In this document: one piece after another, positions 8,480 to 19,650 of the stretch | Layout of the letters: the number at the start of each line of letters is the position of its first letter | How positions within the stretch are numbered: position 1 is the first letter of the stretch | Origin: Pseudomonadota bacterium | GTDB lineage: Bacteria; Desulfobacterota; Desulfovibrionia; Desulfovibrionales; Desulfomicrobiaceae | DNA: 64,000 bases | Assembly (NCBI GenBank): GCA_018902545.1 | Contig: JAHIQM010000016.1 | Coordinates: 62,001-126,000 of the forward strand | Reading direction: 5' to 3' | Position numbers and translations under genes: made by a program | Notes under the pieces: generated by a model | What the model saw: only the letters and a program-made list of their open reading frames with translations | What the model was told of the DNA's origin: nothing | The model's database searches: none

Positions 8480-9336
8480 CAGGATACTTCCTTGCGATCG
8501 AAGTACAGATTGGTCAGGGCCAGCACCGACGTGCCGAGGATGAGCAGCAGGGAAATGGCGTTGATGACCGGGGTCGAGCCGTCGCGGACCTGCAGGTACA
8601 GGTTGATGGGCAGGGTTGGGTGGGACCCGACCAGAAAGAGGGTGGTGTTGAAGTTCTCAAAGCTCATCAGAAAGGCCACGGCCCCGGAACCGATGATCGA
8701 TGAGCGCAGGTAGCGCAGGGTAATGTGCCAGATGACTTCAAAGCGGGTCGCGCCAAGATTGAGCGCCGCCTCTTCCAGGGAATGGTCGAATTTGCGCAGC
8801 TTGGCCGAAACCACCAGGGTCACGAACGTGGTGATGAACGAAAACTGCCCCACCACCACCAGCCAGAAGCTGGGCCTGAAAAGATCGAAATCCAGGTTCC
8901 AGTGATCCTCGAAATAAATTCCCGCCGTGGTCGCCCCCAGCAGAATGGAGATGCCAAGGATCACGCCCGGAATGACCAGCGGGGCGAGCATCAGAAAATA
9001 CAGAAAATTCTTTCCCTTGAAATTCTCCTGCTCGAACAGGAACGCGGCGCAGACTCCCACCACCACACATGAGGCCGAGACCCACAGCGCGGTCTTAAAA
9101 CTGACCCAGATGGCGCGCAAGTTGTCGGCGTCCTCGAAGATGCCGACACGTTTCGGCCCGGCCGAAAAGAACCAGTCCAGGGTGAAGCCACGCCATGGCA
9201 ATGAAGGGAATTCCGAATTGTTGAAGGCCAGCACGCATGTCACCAGAAGCGGCGCGAACAGGAAAACAAAGTACAGCAGAATGAAGACCACAAAGGCCCG
9301 GTCGTAGGCGCGGGATCTGGGCAGAGAACGGATCAT
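8479..9336 (-). CDS. potC: Polyamine ABC transporter permease, PotC type
   Basis: A 285-aa inner-membrane permease with about six membrane helices. The EAA loop LEEAALNLGATRFEVIWHITLR (residues about 185-206) contacts the ATPase. LDWFFSAG and MSFENFNTTLFLVG are typical of PotC/PotI. Its start overlaps the potB stop by four bases. It is the last gene of a potD-potA-potB-potC operon. Confidence 0.92.
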   Translation of the reverse strand: MIRSLPRSRAYDRAFVVFILLYFVFLFAPLLVTCVLAFNNSEFPSLPWRGFTLDWFFSAGPKRVGIFEDADNLRAIWVSFKTALWVSASCVVVGVCAAFLFEQENFKGKNFLYFLMLAPLVIPGVILGISILLGATTAGIYFEDHWNLDFDLFRPSFWLVVVGQFSFITTFVTLVVSAKLRKFDHSLEEAALNLGATRFEVIWHITLRYLRSSIIGSGAVAFLMSFENFNTTLFLVGSHPTLPINLYLQVRDGSTPVINAISLLLILGTSVLALTNLYFDRKEVS

Positions 9337-10169
9337 GACGCCACCTCGCCCAGCCGCTGTCCGGAGAGCCTCAGTCCAACCCAGATGATGCCCGAGCTCA
9401 AGGCCAGGAGCAGGAAGCCGAAGGCCGCGCCCTGGTTCCAGTTGAAGCTGGCGATGAACTGGTTATAGATCTGCTCCGTGAACCACAGGGAGTTCTTGCC
9501 GCCCATGAGGTTGGGGGTCAGGTAGTTGCCGAGCACCAGCATGAAGACCACAATGGAGCCGGAGGTGATGCCCGGCTTGCAGTGCGGGATGATGATCGTG
9601 CGCCAGATGCAGCTCTTGCTCGCGCCCAGGTCGTAGGCGGCCTCGACCAGGCTGTCATCGAGGCTCTCCATGACCGAGACCAGCGGCACGACCATGAAAA
9701 GCATGGACGTGTACACAAGGCCCATGATCATGGTCGCGTCATTGTAGAGCATCTCGATGGGCCGCTCCAACAGACCCATCTGCAGCAGAAAATAATTGAT
9801 GACCCCGGATTCGCGCAACAGGATCATCCAGCCGTAGACCCGCACCAACTCGCTGACCCAGAACGGCAGCAGCAGAAGCACCATCAGGAAGCCGCGCACC
9901 CTGGGGCGGGACAGCTTGGTGATATAGAAGGCCACCGGCAGGGACACGACCAGGGTCAAAAGCGTGGTGATGATCGAATAGAGGGCCGTGCGCACGAAAG
10001 TCAGCCAGTAGATGGGCTCGGTGAAGAACGTACCGTAATTATCAAGGCTCCAGCTCTTGCCGACCCGAAAGCTTAAGATCAAAAGGTCCAGGTGCGGCAG
10101 CACGATGAGCAGAAAAAGCCACATCAAGACGGGAGCCAGAAAAATCCAGAACAGCCAGGAGCGCTTCAT
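9333..10169 (-). CDS. potB: Polyamine ABC transporter permease, PotB type
   Basis: A 278-aa inner-membrane permease with six predicted helices. The first lies at residues 7-30, and the EAA motif VEAAYDLGASKSCIWRTIII falls near residue 180. It pairs with PotC to form the channel. It overlaps potA and potC by four bases each, so the three are translationally coupled. The MSVMES and NYLTPNLMGG regions match spermidine/putrescine permeases. Confidence 0.92.
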   Translation of the reverse strand: MKRSWLFWIFLAPVLMWLFLLIVLPHLDLLILSFRVGKSWSLDNYGTFFTEPIYWLTFVRTALYSIITTLLTLVVSLPVAFYITKLSRPRVRGFLMVLLLLPFWVSELVRVYGWMILLRESGVINYFLLQMGLLERPIEMLYNDATMIMGLVYTSMLFMVVPLVSVMESLDDSLVEAAYDLGASKSCIWRTIIIPHCKPGITSGSIVVFMLVLGNYLTPNLMGGKNSLWFTEQIYNQFIASFNWNQGAAFGFLLLALSSGIIWVGLRLSGQRLGEVAS

Positions 10170-11248
10170 GCCGAATCCTCGGCAAAGGCGATGCCGGACT
10201 GAGGGTGCCAGCCCAGGGTGATGTTCTCGCCTGGACGGATGTGGTCAAAGGCGCGATTCTGGGGCAGGGCCACGAGCAGCTCGTGCCCGGCGGCGGTGGC
10301 GGTCAGCAGGCGACTGTTGGCCCCGTCGAAGAGGATGGCCCTGACCGTGACCCCGAAGGTGTTGAAGCCTTCCCTGTCGTCCGGTTCGATGACCATGGCC
10401 TCGGGGCGCAGAAAAAGAGTGGCCGGTCCCTTGCGCGCTTCGGACTTGCGGCGGGCGCGGAAAAGCAGATTTTCGTCCGTGCGGATCAGCACCGTTTCCC
10501 CGTCCATTTCTTCCACAGTCCCCGCCCAACGGTTGTTGTCACCCACGAACCCGGCCACGAAGGGTGTGTGCGGATCGCCGTAGAGCTCCTGCGGCGAGCC
10601 GACCTGTTCGAAGCGCCCCTTGTTCATGACCGCCACGGTGTCGGACATGACCAGGGCCTCGGACTGATCGTGGGTGATGTAGACAAAAGTCGTGCCGATC
10701 TTGGCCTGCAGTTTCTTGAGCTCGACCTTCATCTGCTCCCGAAGCTTAAGGTCAAGGGCGCCAAGCGGCTCGTCCAGCAGCAGGACCTTGGGTTCGAGCA
10801 CCAGACAGCGCGCGATGGCCACGCGCTGCTTCTGGCCCCCCGAGAGCTGGTGGATGCGCTTGCCCCCGAACCCGGGCAGATCGACCCGCTCCAGGATCTC
10901 CTCTGTGCGACGGCGGATCTGGGCGGAAGGAAACTTGCGGCGTTTCAGCCCAAAGGCGATATTTTCGGCCACGTTCATCATCGGAAAAAGGGCCAGGTGC
11001 TGAAAGACCAGATTGACGGGCCGATTGTTGGGCGTGACCCCGCGCATGTCCTGGCCGCTAATCTCGATGCTCCCGCTTGTAGACTCCTCGAATCCGGCGA
11101 TCATGCGCAACAGTGTAGTCTTGCCGCAGCCCGAGGGGCCGAGAATGGAAAAAAACGATCCCTTGGGCACGGAAAACGAAACGTCATCCACGGCGATAAA
11201 CGTCCCGAAATTCTTGACCAGATTGGCGATAACCAAATCGAATTGCAT
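10166..11248 (-). CDS. potA: Polyamine ABC transporter ATPase
   Basis: A 360-aa ATP-binding subunit. GPSGCGKTT is the Walker A motif (about residue 37), LSGGQKQRVAIAR the ABC signature, LLLDEPLGALD the Walker B, and THDQ the H-loop. Residues 240-360 form the TOBE regulatory domain. The start is ATG at 11248; a longer in-frame start would read through most of the potD 3' end and gives a low-complexity R/P-rich tail with no family match. It lies 58 bases downstream of potD with no obvious terminator between. Confidence 0.94.
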   Translation of the reverse strand: MQFDLVIANLVKNFGTFIAVDDVSFSVPKGSFFSILGPSGCGKTTLLRMIAGFEESTSGSIEISGQDMRGVTPNNRPVNLVFQHLALFPMMNVAENIAFGLKRRKFPSAQIRRRTEEILERVDLPGFGGKRIHQLSGGQKQRVAIARCLVLEPKVLLLDEPLGALDLKLREQMKVELKKLQAKIGTTFVYITHDQSEALVMSDTVAVMNKGRFEQVGSPQELYGDPHTPFVAGFVGDNNRWAGTVEEMDGETVLIRTDENLLFRARRKSEARKGPATLFLRPEAMVIEPDDREGFNTFGVTVRAILFDGANSRLLTATAAGHELLVALPQNRAFDHIRPGENITLGWHPQSGIAFAEDSA

Positions 11249-11306
11249 GCGGCTTCCGTTTTGAAAAAAATTGGGCCCGAAGCCGGAAGACCTCGGACCC
11301 AAATGC

Positions 11307-12362
11307 TTATTTGGCGGCTTTGACCTTGTCCAGCACCTTGCCTTCCATGGCTTCGAGGTTGGCCGGAACCGGCGGGTACCATTTGATGTTGTCGATGGTC
11401 GCCTGCGGAAAGGAGCGATCGAAATTGGCCTGGAAAGCGGGGTCGGTGAATTCACCTGCGCCCTTCGAGGCCGTGGGGGTCTTCTCGGCGGACGTGAAGT
11501 ACCCGCTGTTCTCAGCTCTGAGCATGAAGTTGATCCACTTGTAGGCCGCGTCCACGTTCTTGGCCTTGGACGGGATGGTGAAGGTGTCGATCCAGCCCAG
11601 AGCGCCTTCCACCGGGGCCACGAAATCGATGGCAGTATTGTCTTCGTGCAACTTCCATCCGCCGTTATCCCATGCCTCGGCCACGGTCACTTCGCCTGAG
11701 CGCACGGATTCGAGCAACTGGTCGCCGTTGGCCCAGTAATTCTTGACCAGGGGCTTGGCCTTGATCAGTTCGGCCTCGATCACCGAGAGCATTTCGGCGT
11801 AGGCTTTTTCGTCACCATAGAGCGCGAAGGGGTCATATCCCAGCGCAAATCCCAGACCGATGAGCACGGGGCGCTTCAGACGATAGCTGACCCGCCCCTT
11901 GTACTGAGGGTCGACCAGCGCCTTCCAGGAGGTCGCACCCTCGGCCTTTGCGGTATTGACCACAAGGCCGGAGGTGCCCCAGCAGAAAGGCACCGCGTAG
12001 GACTTGCCGCCGACCAGGGTGTTCTTCTTCACGGCTTCGAGCATGGAGGGAATGAACAGGTCGGCCTCGATTTTGGAGTAGTCGATGGGCTGGTAGATGC
12101 CGAACTCTTCCTGCACCGAGGAGATGCGGTCCTGGCTGGGCTGGGCCAGATCAAAACCCGCCCCGCGCGTGGCCCGCAGCTTGGCGATCATTTCCTCGTT
12201 GTTGGTATAGGTCACCTCGACCTTGATGCCCGTTTCCGCCTGGAACTTGTCAACCAGTTCCTTGGGGGCGTAGCCTTTCCAGGTCAGCAGCTGCAGGGTA
12301 TCGGCCATGGCCAGGGACGAGCCCATGATTAGAAAAACGACCATCAAAACAATCCGTTTCAT
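11307..12362 (-). CDS. potD: Periplasmic spermidine/putrescine-binding protein
   Basis: A 351-aa secreted binding protein with a 20-residue signal peptide ending ...SLAMA/DTLQ. The mature N-terminus LQLLTWKGYAP and ETGIKVEV match the PotD/PotF family, as do AVPFCWGTSGL, VAEAWDNGG and ALGWIDTF. It captures polyamines for PotABC. An AAGGAGA ribosome site precedes the ATG. The operon order D-A-B-C differs from the E. coli potABCD order. Ligand preference (spermidine, putrescine or another cation) is not decided by what I can see. Confidence 0.92.
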   Translation of the reverse strand: MKRIVLMVVFLIMGSSLAMADTLQLLTWKGYAPKELVDKFQAETGIKVEVTYTNNEEMIAKLRATRGAGFDLAQPSQDRISSVQEEFGIYQPIDYSKIEADLFIPSMLEAVKKNTLVGGKSYAVPFCWGTSGLVVNTAKAEGATSWKALVDPQYKGRVSYRLKRPVLIGLGFALGYDPFALYGDEKAYAEMLSVIEAELIKAKPLVKNYWANGDQLLESVRSGEVTVAEAWDNGGWKLHEDNTAIDFVAPVEGALGWIDTFTIPSKAKNVDAAYKWINFMLRAENSGYFTSAEKTPTASKGAGEFTDPAFQANFDRSFPQATIDNIKWYPPVPANLEAMEGKVLDKVKAAK

Positions 12363-12540
12363 GCGTAATTCTCCTTATAAATGTGTAGGAAAAACATCCA
12401 GACATCTACCAATGACCGCCAATCCCGACAAGAGCGGGACGCCAAAATGACAGAACGGCAACAAGAGTCGCTGGCCGGAAATTCGGGAACGTAATGGTCA
12501 CGAATCCGTTGCGGGAGGCATTGCGAGCCCGGGGCGAAAC

Positions 12541-14781
<2,241 letters not shown>

Positions 14782-14941
14782 GAAAACCTCCCAAATACCG
14801 GACAGACGCTTGAGAAGATCTTGATTCTCCATAGCGCGCTGCAAAGGAAAAGGGAAGAAAAGGAAAAAAGGCCGCGACGCCCGAAAACGCCCTGACGCTG
14901 AAAAATGCCAGAAAAACCAGAAACCTGACGTGACCGAAACA

Positions 14942-15991
14942 CTACCAGCCGATGATCATCCGGCTCTTGTCGGGAAAGGCTTTTTTTACCCTTTTGGCCA
15001 CGGAGTAGGAAGCCCATATGACGAACGGCAGCAGAATGAGCAACAGATGCGGGCCATAAAAGGGTTTGTAGTAGAACTGAACCGTGGAGATGAGATAGAT
15101 GATCCAGCCGTGCAGAAAATAAATGGCGAAACTTGAGGCGGCCAGGGTCTTCAGAAGAGGACTGTCTACATGCTCGTACTTGTGCAGGAAAACCATAAAA
15201 TACAAGCACATGATCTGTTTCTGCAAATACGCTATATCGACCCAGTTGAATTCAAATGGCTTCTTCTGAAGATTCCCGCAGGCCTCGAATAAAACAGCCT
15301 GCAGCACTGCCAGAAAAATCACACATCCGAGCAAATGGAAATCCTTTCCTTTGAATTTTTCATAAATATACTCTTTCTCCATGGAACATAATATTCCAAA
15401 CATATAAACAGGGAAAAAGTATATGACAGACTGAGTTATAGACCAATTATTAACAGGTCTGTGCATAAAAAGAGATATCACGGACAAAAAAGCTATAATG
15501 TAAATTTTTTTTCGCTTATCGATTTTTATAAACCAAATAAAAACAGGAGAAAGTATGAACATGGCCATAATGAACGGGATATACCAATAAACCATGACCC
15601 CGCCATACCAATAATAAAGCAGGATAGGACGCAATATTCGATCGTAAAACGTGTCCTCTAACCCGAAATAGAATTCAGGAAACGGGGTTTTGATGACCAG
15701 GGCAAGGATGATGGGAAGAACGGACAAAATGAGGTACGGGAGATACACGTTCTTGAATTTATTTTCCAGAAACTTGCGATACACAAATTTGGGATAGAAC
15801 ACATGATGGAAAAGAAATCCCGAAATGAAAACGAAAAGGGAAGTTCCGCCTGAAATCAGATTGGCCAGCACCCGCTCGCCAAAGCCCTCGATGCGCCATC
15901 CGGCGATGCCGTAGGAATGACCGGCGACAATCAAGACAATGGCCACGGCACGAAAATACTCAAAAGATCTCAGGTGCATAAAAAATTCCAC
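14942..15991 (-). CDS. Acyltransferase family 3 membrane protein (low GC, probably acquired)
   Basis: A 349-aa polytopic membrane protein of the acyltransferase-3 family, which O-acylates surface sugars. The N-terminus FRAVAIVLIVAGHSYG contains the conserved AGH motif, followed by SLFVFISGFLFHH. The C-terminus has FAIYFLHGWIIYL, also characteristic. About ten membrane segments are predicted. The middle (roughly 15360-15660) is strongly AT-rich with many AAA/AAT/ATA codons, unlike its ~60% GC neighbours, suggesting recent transfer. The start is GTG at 15991 or ATG at 15979; neither has a clear ribosome site. Confidence 0.83.
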   Translation of the reverse strand: MEFFMHLRSFEYFRAVAIVLIVAGHSYGIAGWRIEGFGERVLANLISGGTSLFVFISGFLFHHVFYPKFVYRKFLENKFKNVYLPYLILSVLPIILALVIKTPFPEFYFGLEDTFYDRILRPILLYYWYGGVMVYWYIPFIMAMFILSPVFIWFIKIDKRKKIYIIAFLSVISLFMHRPVNNWSITQSVIYFFPVYMFGILCSMEKEYIYEKFKGKDFHLLGCVIFLAVLQAVLFEACGNLQKKPFEFNWVDIAYLQKQIMCLYFMVFLHKYEHVDSPLLKTLAASSFAIYFLHGWIIYLISTVQFYYKPFYGPHLLLILLPFVIWASYSVAKRVKKAFPDKSRMIIGW

Positions 15992-16189
15992 TCAAATGGG
16001 TTTAACGGCAGTCGTCCTGCCGGAATCTGATCACGACCGCAGGACTACAAACCAGAAAAAAATTCCCGGTTCTCGCTTTAATTTTGTCCCCGTACCGCGG
16101 CGTGGCGCCTCAGACCTGCGCTGGCCCGAAACCTGCTAAGATTTCCCAGAAGCCTTTGCTGCGACATGATTTTGACACGGAGATCGTAC

Positions 16190-17092
16190 ATGAGCATTCT
16201 TGACCCCATCCAGTTGATGACCCTCATGGGGACCACCCCCGAACGCAAGAGCCGCAGCGCGGCCGTGGCGGGAGGATTCCAGAACCACATGCGTCAGGCC
16301 TTGGGGGCCAGGGACTTGAACGCCTTGAACTCGAATCTGGGCGGGTCCGCCATGGAAAACAGCCTCATGCAGGACGCCCTGCACGGGCTGGCCTCCATCA
16401 TGCGCCATGAGCAGGCCGGGGCCCGAACCGGAACAGGAGGCGCGGCCGGAAAACGAGAAGACGTCGGCGCTCTGTCCGCGACCTTCGAATCGGGCACCCA
16501 AGGCGTGAACGCCATAGGCTACGACAAAAACGGTGGCACCTCTTACGGCACCTTTCAAATCGCGTCAAAGCCCGGCACCATGAAGAGATTCATCGAATAT
16601 CTGCACGACCGGGAACCCCAGTGGGCCGCCAAATTCAAGGCCGCCGGACCGGCGGATACGGGATCGACCAAGGGACGCATGCCCGAAGCCTGGCGCGGCA
16701 TCGCGGCCGAGGATCCCGAAAAATTCGGCCAACTGCAGCGGGATTTCATCGAAGCGACCCACTACGCCCCCGCCCGTGACAAGATTTTGGCAAGAACCGG
16801 TGTAGATATGGACACGATGCCGGCAGCTGCCCGCGAAGCCCTGTGGAGCACTTCGGTGCAACACGGACCGGCAGGCGCGGCAAAAATTTTCGGACGGACC
16901 ATCAAGTCCATCGGCACGGACCAGCCCGAACACGAATTCGCACAAAAGCTCATCGACAAGGTCTACGACAACCGCAAATCGCAGTTCGGTTCATCCACTG
17001 CCAGCGTCCAGGCCAGCGTAAAAAACCGCATGAACGTGGAGAAGGACATGGTCCTGGCCATGCTCAACAATCAGAACCAGTCCCTGGCCTGA
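16190..17092 (+). CDS. Putative peptidoglycan hydrolase, phage-type lysozyme-like
   Basis: A 300-aa protein. The N-terminal 90 residues are flexible (LDPIQLMTLMG, then GARTGTGGAAG). A catalytic-looking region around residues 95-200 has FESGTQGVNAIGYD, with a glutamate in a lysozyme-like position, and GGTSYGTFQIASKPGTM. Such segments occur in phage tail-associated and secretion-linked muramidases. ALWSTSVQHGPAGAAKIF near residue 220 fits a helical lysozyme core. There is no signal peptide. The start is ATG at 16190, with GGAG seven bases upstream. It is an orphan between unrelated genes, with no holin or tail gene close by. Rod-associated (FlgJ-like) or effector roles are alternatives. The enzyme class is inferred. 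Confidence 0.6.
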   Translation: MSILDPIQLMTLMGTTPERKSRSAAVAGGFQNHMRQALGARDLNALNSNLGGSAMENSLMQDALHGLASIMRHEQAGARTGTGGAAGKREDVGALSATFESGTQGVNAIGYDKNGGTSYGTFQIASKPGTMKRFIEYLHDREPQWAAKFKAAGPADTGSTKGRMPEAWRGIAAEDPEKFGQLQRDFIEATHYAPARDKILARTGVDMDTMPAAAREALWSTSVQHGPAGAAKIFGRTIKSIGTDQPEHEFAQKLIDKVYDNRKSQFGSSTASVQASVKNRMNVEKDMVLAMLNNQNQSLA

Positions 17093-17148
17093 TCCCCGGC
17101 CATAGCGATCAGCCCGGAAAGCATCCCGGCCAGGCCAGCGGCCTAGTC

Positions 17149-17637
17149 TCAGCCGATATTCTTGGTGAAATAGAGAATGTCCTCGCCGGGGGCGTAATAA
17201 TCGCGAATGCACGCTTCCTGAACGAATCCGCAGGACAGATAGAATTTTTGCGTTGTTTCGTACTGCCTCCTGGACGAGGTCTCGGCGATGAGCTTGCCGC
17301 CGCCCAAACCCAGCAAACGACCTTCCACCTCCGCCAGCAACGTCTTCCCCATCCCCTGGCCGCGCATGGCCTCGTGAACCGCGATCCAGTAGAGGTCGAA
17401 GGTGCGGGCGGTACATGGCGTAGGACCATAGCAGGCATATCCCAGAATGCTTTTGTCCGGCGACTCGGCAAAGACGAAGAAATACCCGCTCAGGTCCCCC
17501 TTGGTCAGTCGCTCGCGAACCAGTTCCTCGGCCACGTCCACTTCCGGGTCTGAAAAAAAGCCCGTGGATGTCACGATGTCGCGCACGGCAAGGCAGTCAC
17601 TGGGCAGCACATGGTCCCGAAATACGATCTCAGACAT
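17149..17637 (-). CDS. GNAT-family N-acetyltransferase
   Basis: A 162-aa acetyl-CoA-dependent acetyltransferase. The cofactor loop RGQGMGKTLL (about residue 93) matches the R/QxxGxG/A motif, preceded by the LYWIAVHEAMRG strand. YETTQKFYLSCGFVQEA is the conserved C-terminal GNAT region. The gene starts inside the end of the upstream ATP-grasp gene (8-base overlap) and is the last of four coupled genes. That suggests it acetylates the product, or an amine intermediate, of the KamA/ATP-grasp pathway. It is clearly shorter than the known beta-lysine acetyltransferase AblB, and its sequence alone does not assign the substrate. Confidence 0.88.
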   Translation of the reverse strand: MSEIVFRDHVLPSDCLAVRDIVTSTGFFSDPEVDVAEELVRERLTKGDLSGYFFVFAESPDKSILGYACYGPTPCTARTFDLYWIAVHEAMRGQGMGKTLLAEVEGRLLGLGGGKLIAETSSRRQYETTQKFYLSCGFVQEACIRDYYAPGEDILYFTKNIG

Positions 17638-18655
17638 GACTGGCCGTCTCCAGGCGGCCCGCCCGCGCCAAGGCATCCAGTACAATACTTCTGACCACGA
17701 CGGCATGATCCAGGTTCGCCCGCAGTGCTGCGGCCGCGAAACCGGCATCGGGGGTGATGCACGGGTTGGGATTGACGTCGATGACGTAGGGCAGGCCGTC
17801 GTCTTCACCGACACGAAAGTCGATGCGGGCGTACCCTGCCAAACCGAAAAGATCCCAGCACGAAAGGGCGATCCGCCTCATGTTTGAGGCAAGGTCCTCT
17901 TCCCCGGCCAGATCAAAACTGCGCACCGAGGCGGCGTAGTCCGCGCTCTCCTGCTCCCATTTGGCCGCATAATGCAGGATGGCCGGGCCGGTCAGGCCAG
18001 GGTCGAAAACCATTTCCGCCACGGGCAGGACGCACACGCCCCCACCCGCTTCGGCCAGCAAGGCGACATTGAACTCCCTTCCCCGCACATACCCTTCGGC
18101 CACGCAGTCCCCGCCCATGCGCGAGGCCAGCCCCTGCATGGCGTCCAGCAACTCCTGCGGCTGCCGTGCCGCAACGACGCAGTCCGGACCGAGCCCCAGG
18201 GACGCGTCCTCGAAACGCGCCTTGATTATATAGGTGCTGGCACCGGGAAAAACCCCGCGCCGCAACTCTTCCATGGTCGCACCGGAAGGGACCGGCAGCC
18301 CGGCCGCGTGCAGCAGACGCCGGGCAAGAGCCTTGTCCCCGGACAGCGCCATGGAGCCCTCGTCCGCACCGGTGAAGGCAAGTCCGGCCTTGCGGAAAAG
18401 GGCCGGAGCCACACACGCAAGACTGGCCAGACCGCTCCAGGATTCAACCAGATTGAAGACGACATCGGGGCGGATCTGCGCAAGTTCGGCTTCAAGCACC
18501 GAAGGGTCGCGGCCAAAAACATGTTCGGAGGCGCGCCAGCCGCACAGGGCCAGGCTTTGCGCGACGCTGCGTGCCTGTCGCACCGTATCGAGCGCGTCGG
18601 GAGAAGCGCCGCCGGGAACGTCTTCGCGCACCACCGCCACATGCAGAACACTCAT
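17630..18655 (-). CDS. ATP-grasp carboxylate-amine ligase (Ddl-like), second of two
   Basis: A 341-aa ATP-grasp enzyme related to D-alanine-D-alanine ligase. The N-terminal part has RPDVVFNLVESWSG. ALSGDKALARRLL (about residue 103) begins the ATP-binding region. TYIIKARFEDASLG holds the adenine/phosphate lysine. The metal-binding end is YARIDFRVGEDDGLPYVIDVNPNPCI, with DVNPNP in place of the Ddl E-x-N-T. It joins a carboxylate to an amine with ATP hydrolysis. It overlaps the first ATP-grasp gene by four bases and GNAT by eight. The two ligases are too different to be a simple duplication, so they probably perform consecutive steps. Confidence 0.87.
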   Translation of the reverse strand: MSVLHVAVVREDVPGGASPDALDTVRQARSVAQSLALCGWRASEHVFGRDPSVLEAELAQIRPDVVFNLVESWSGLASLACVAPALFRKAGLAFTGADEGSMALSGDKALARRLLHAAGLPVPSGATMEELRRGVFPGASTYIIKARFEDASLGLGPDCVVAARQPQELLDAMQGLASRMGGDCVAEGYVRGREFNVALLAEAGGGVCVLPVAEMVFDPGLTGPAILHYAAKWEQESADYAASVRSFDLAGEEDLASNMRRIALSCWDLFGLAGYARIDFRVGEDDGLPYVIDVNPNPCITPDAGFAAAALRANLDHAVVVRSIVLDALARAGRLETASHV

Positions 18656-19650
18656 GAATGCCTTCCTGCAACCCGCTCCGCAGCCCTTTGCATGGCCGAA
18701 TTCATGATCGCCGCGATAAGCTCGTCATACCCAAGCCCGATCTTGCCGCACAGAATGGGCAGGTCGGAACTCTCCGGATTGAGCCCGGCCAGGGGGTTGA
18801 CCTCGATGAAACGGGCCTGCCCCTGTGCGTCCAGACGCACGTCGATTCGGCCTGCGTCCAGGCAACCCAGAGCCTCCCAGGCAGCGCGGGCGACCTCGGC
18901 GGCCTGCGCGGCGCGGTCGTCGTCGGCCAGTTCATAGAGCGCCCGCTCACGCCACTCCTGCTTGTTGGCGTAAGTGTAGGCACAGGCGTCGCCACGGGCG
19001 GTGGAGAGCACCTCCATGACCCCCAGCACCCGGCAATTCCGTCCGCTACCCAAAAGACCCACGGTGAACTCCCGGCCCGGGAGGAACGTCTCCACCAACG
19101 CAGGCTGGCGGAACGTGTTCAAAACATGGGCGCAGATCTCCCGCAATTCCTGCCGGTCCCTGACCAGCGACTTCTCACTCACGCCCTTGCTCGACCCTTC
19201 GGCCACCGGTTTGACAAAGAGAGGAAACGGCAGCTCAACACCGTCGGCCTCCTCCGCAGCGTTCACGATCCTGAAATCGGCCGTGGGCACATCGTGCGCC
19301 CGCAGCACCGCGTTGGTCCAGCCCTTGTGCAGGCACAGGGCCAGCACTTCAGGTCCGGAGAAGGTGTAAGGAATGTCCCAGGCGTCGAGCAGGGCCGGAA
19401 CCTGGGCCTCGCGCGCCAGGCCGCGCATGCCTTCGGCAAAATTAAAAACCATGTCCCAGCGCCGTCCATCGGCCAGGGCGCGCGCCAGCGGCATCACGCC
19501 GCCGACCAGTTCCACTTCGTGGCCCTGAGACAGGAGCGCCTGCCGGATGGCCTCGACGGTGACGGGGCTGTCCAGCTCCGCCACCTCGTCCTTACCGTAT
19601 CCCGCGTCCAGATATTCCTGCTGCAGGTCGAAGGTCATGCCAACGAGCAC
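18652..19650 (-). CDS. ATP-grasp carboxylate-amine ligase (Ddl-like), first of two
   Basis: A 332-aa Ddl-like ligase. DMVFNFAEGMRGLAREAQ (about residue 66) matches the Ddl N-terminal strand-loop. YTFSGPEVLALCLHKGWTNAVL is the substrate/ATP region. PLFVKPVAEGSSKGVSE carries the ATP-grasp lysine and glycine loop. FIEVNPLAGLNPESSDLP is the metal-binding end, close to the Ddl EVNTMPG...SxxP. It starts with GTG at 19650, 16 bases inside the kamA gene. It is probably not the housekeeping Ddl, since no mur genes are near and it is coupled to an aminomutase. Substrates are predicted to include a beta-amino acid. Confidence 0.88.
   Translation of the reverse strand: MLVGMTFDLQQEYLDAGYGKDEVAELDSPVTVEAIRQALLSQGHEVELVGGVMPLARALADGRRWDMVFNFAEGMRGLAREAQVPALLDAWDIPYTFSGPEVLALCLHKGWTNAVLRAHDVPTADFRIVNAAEEADGVELPFPLFVKPVAEGSSKGVSEKSLVRDRQELREICAHVLNTFRQPALVETFLPGREFTVGLLGSGRNCRVLGVMEVLSTARGDACAYTYANKQEWRERALYELADDDRAAQAAEVARAAWEALGCLDAGRIDVRLDAQGQARFIEVNPLAGLNPESSDLPILCGKIGLGYDELIAAIMNSAMQRAAERVAGRHS

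Noticed and set aside
11249-11455. Longer potA start adding 69 residues
   Set aside because: The extension overlaps potD out of frame, is arginine/proline-rich and lacks similarity to PotA.
17149-17637. GNAT as the known beta-lysine acetyltransferase AblB
   Set aside because: It is much shorter than AblB and the operon contains two ATP-grasp ligases absent from the ablAB pathway, so the name would mislead.
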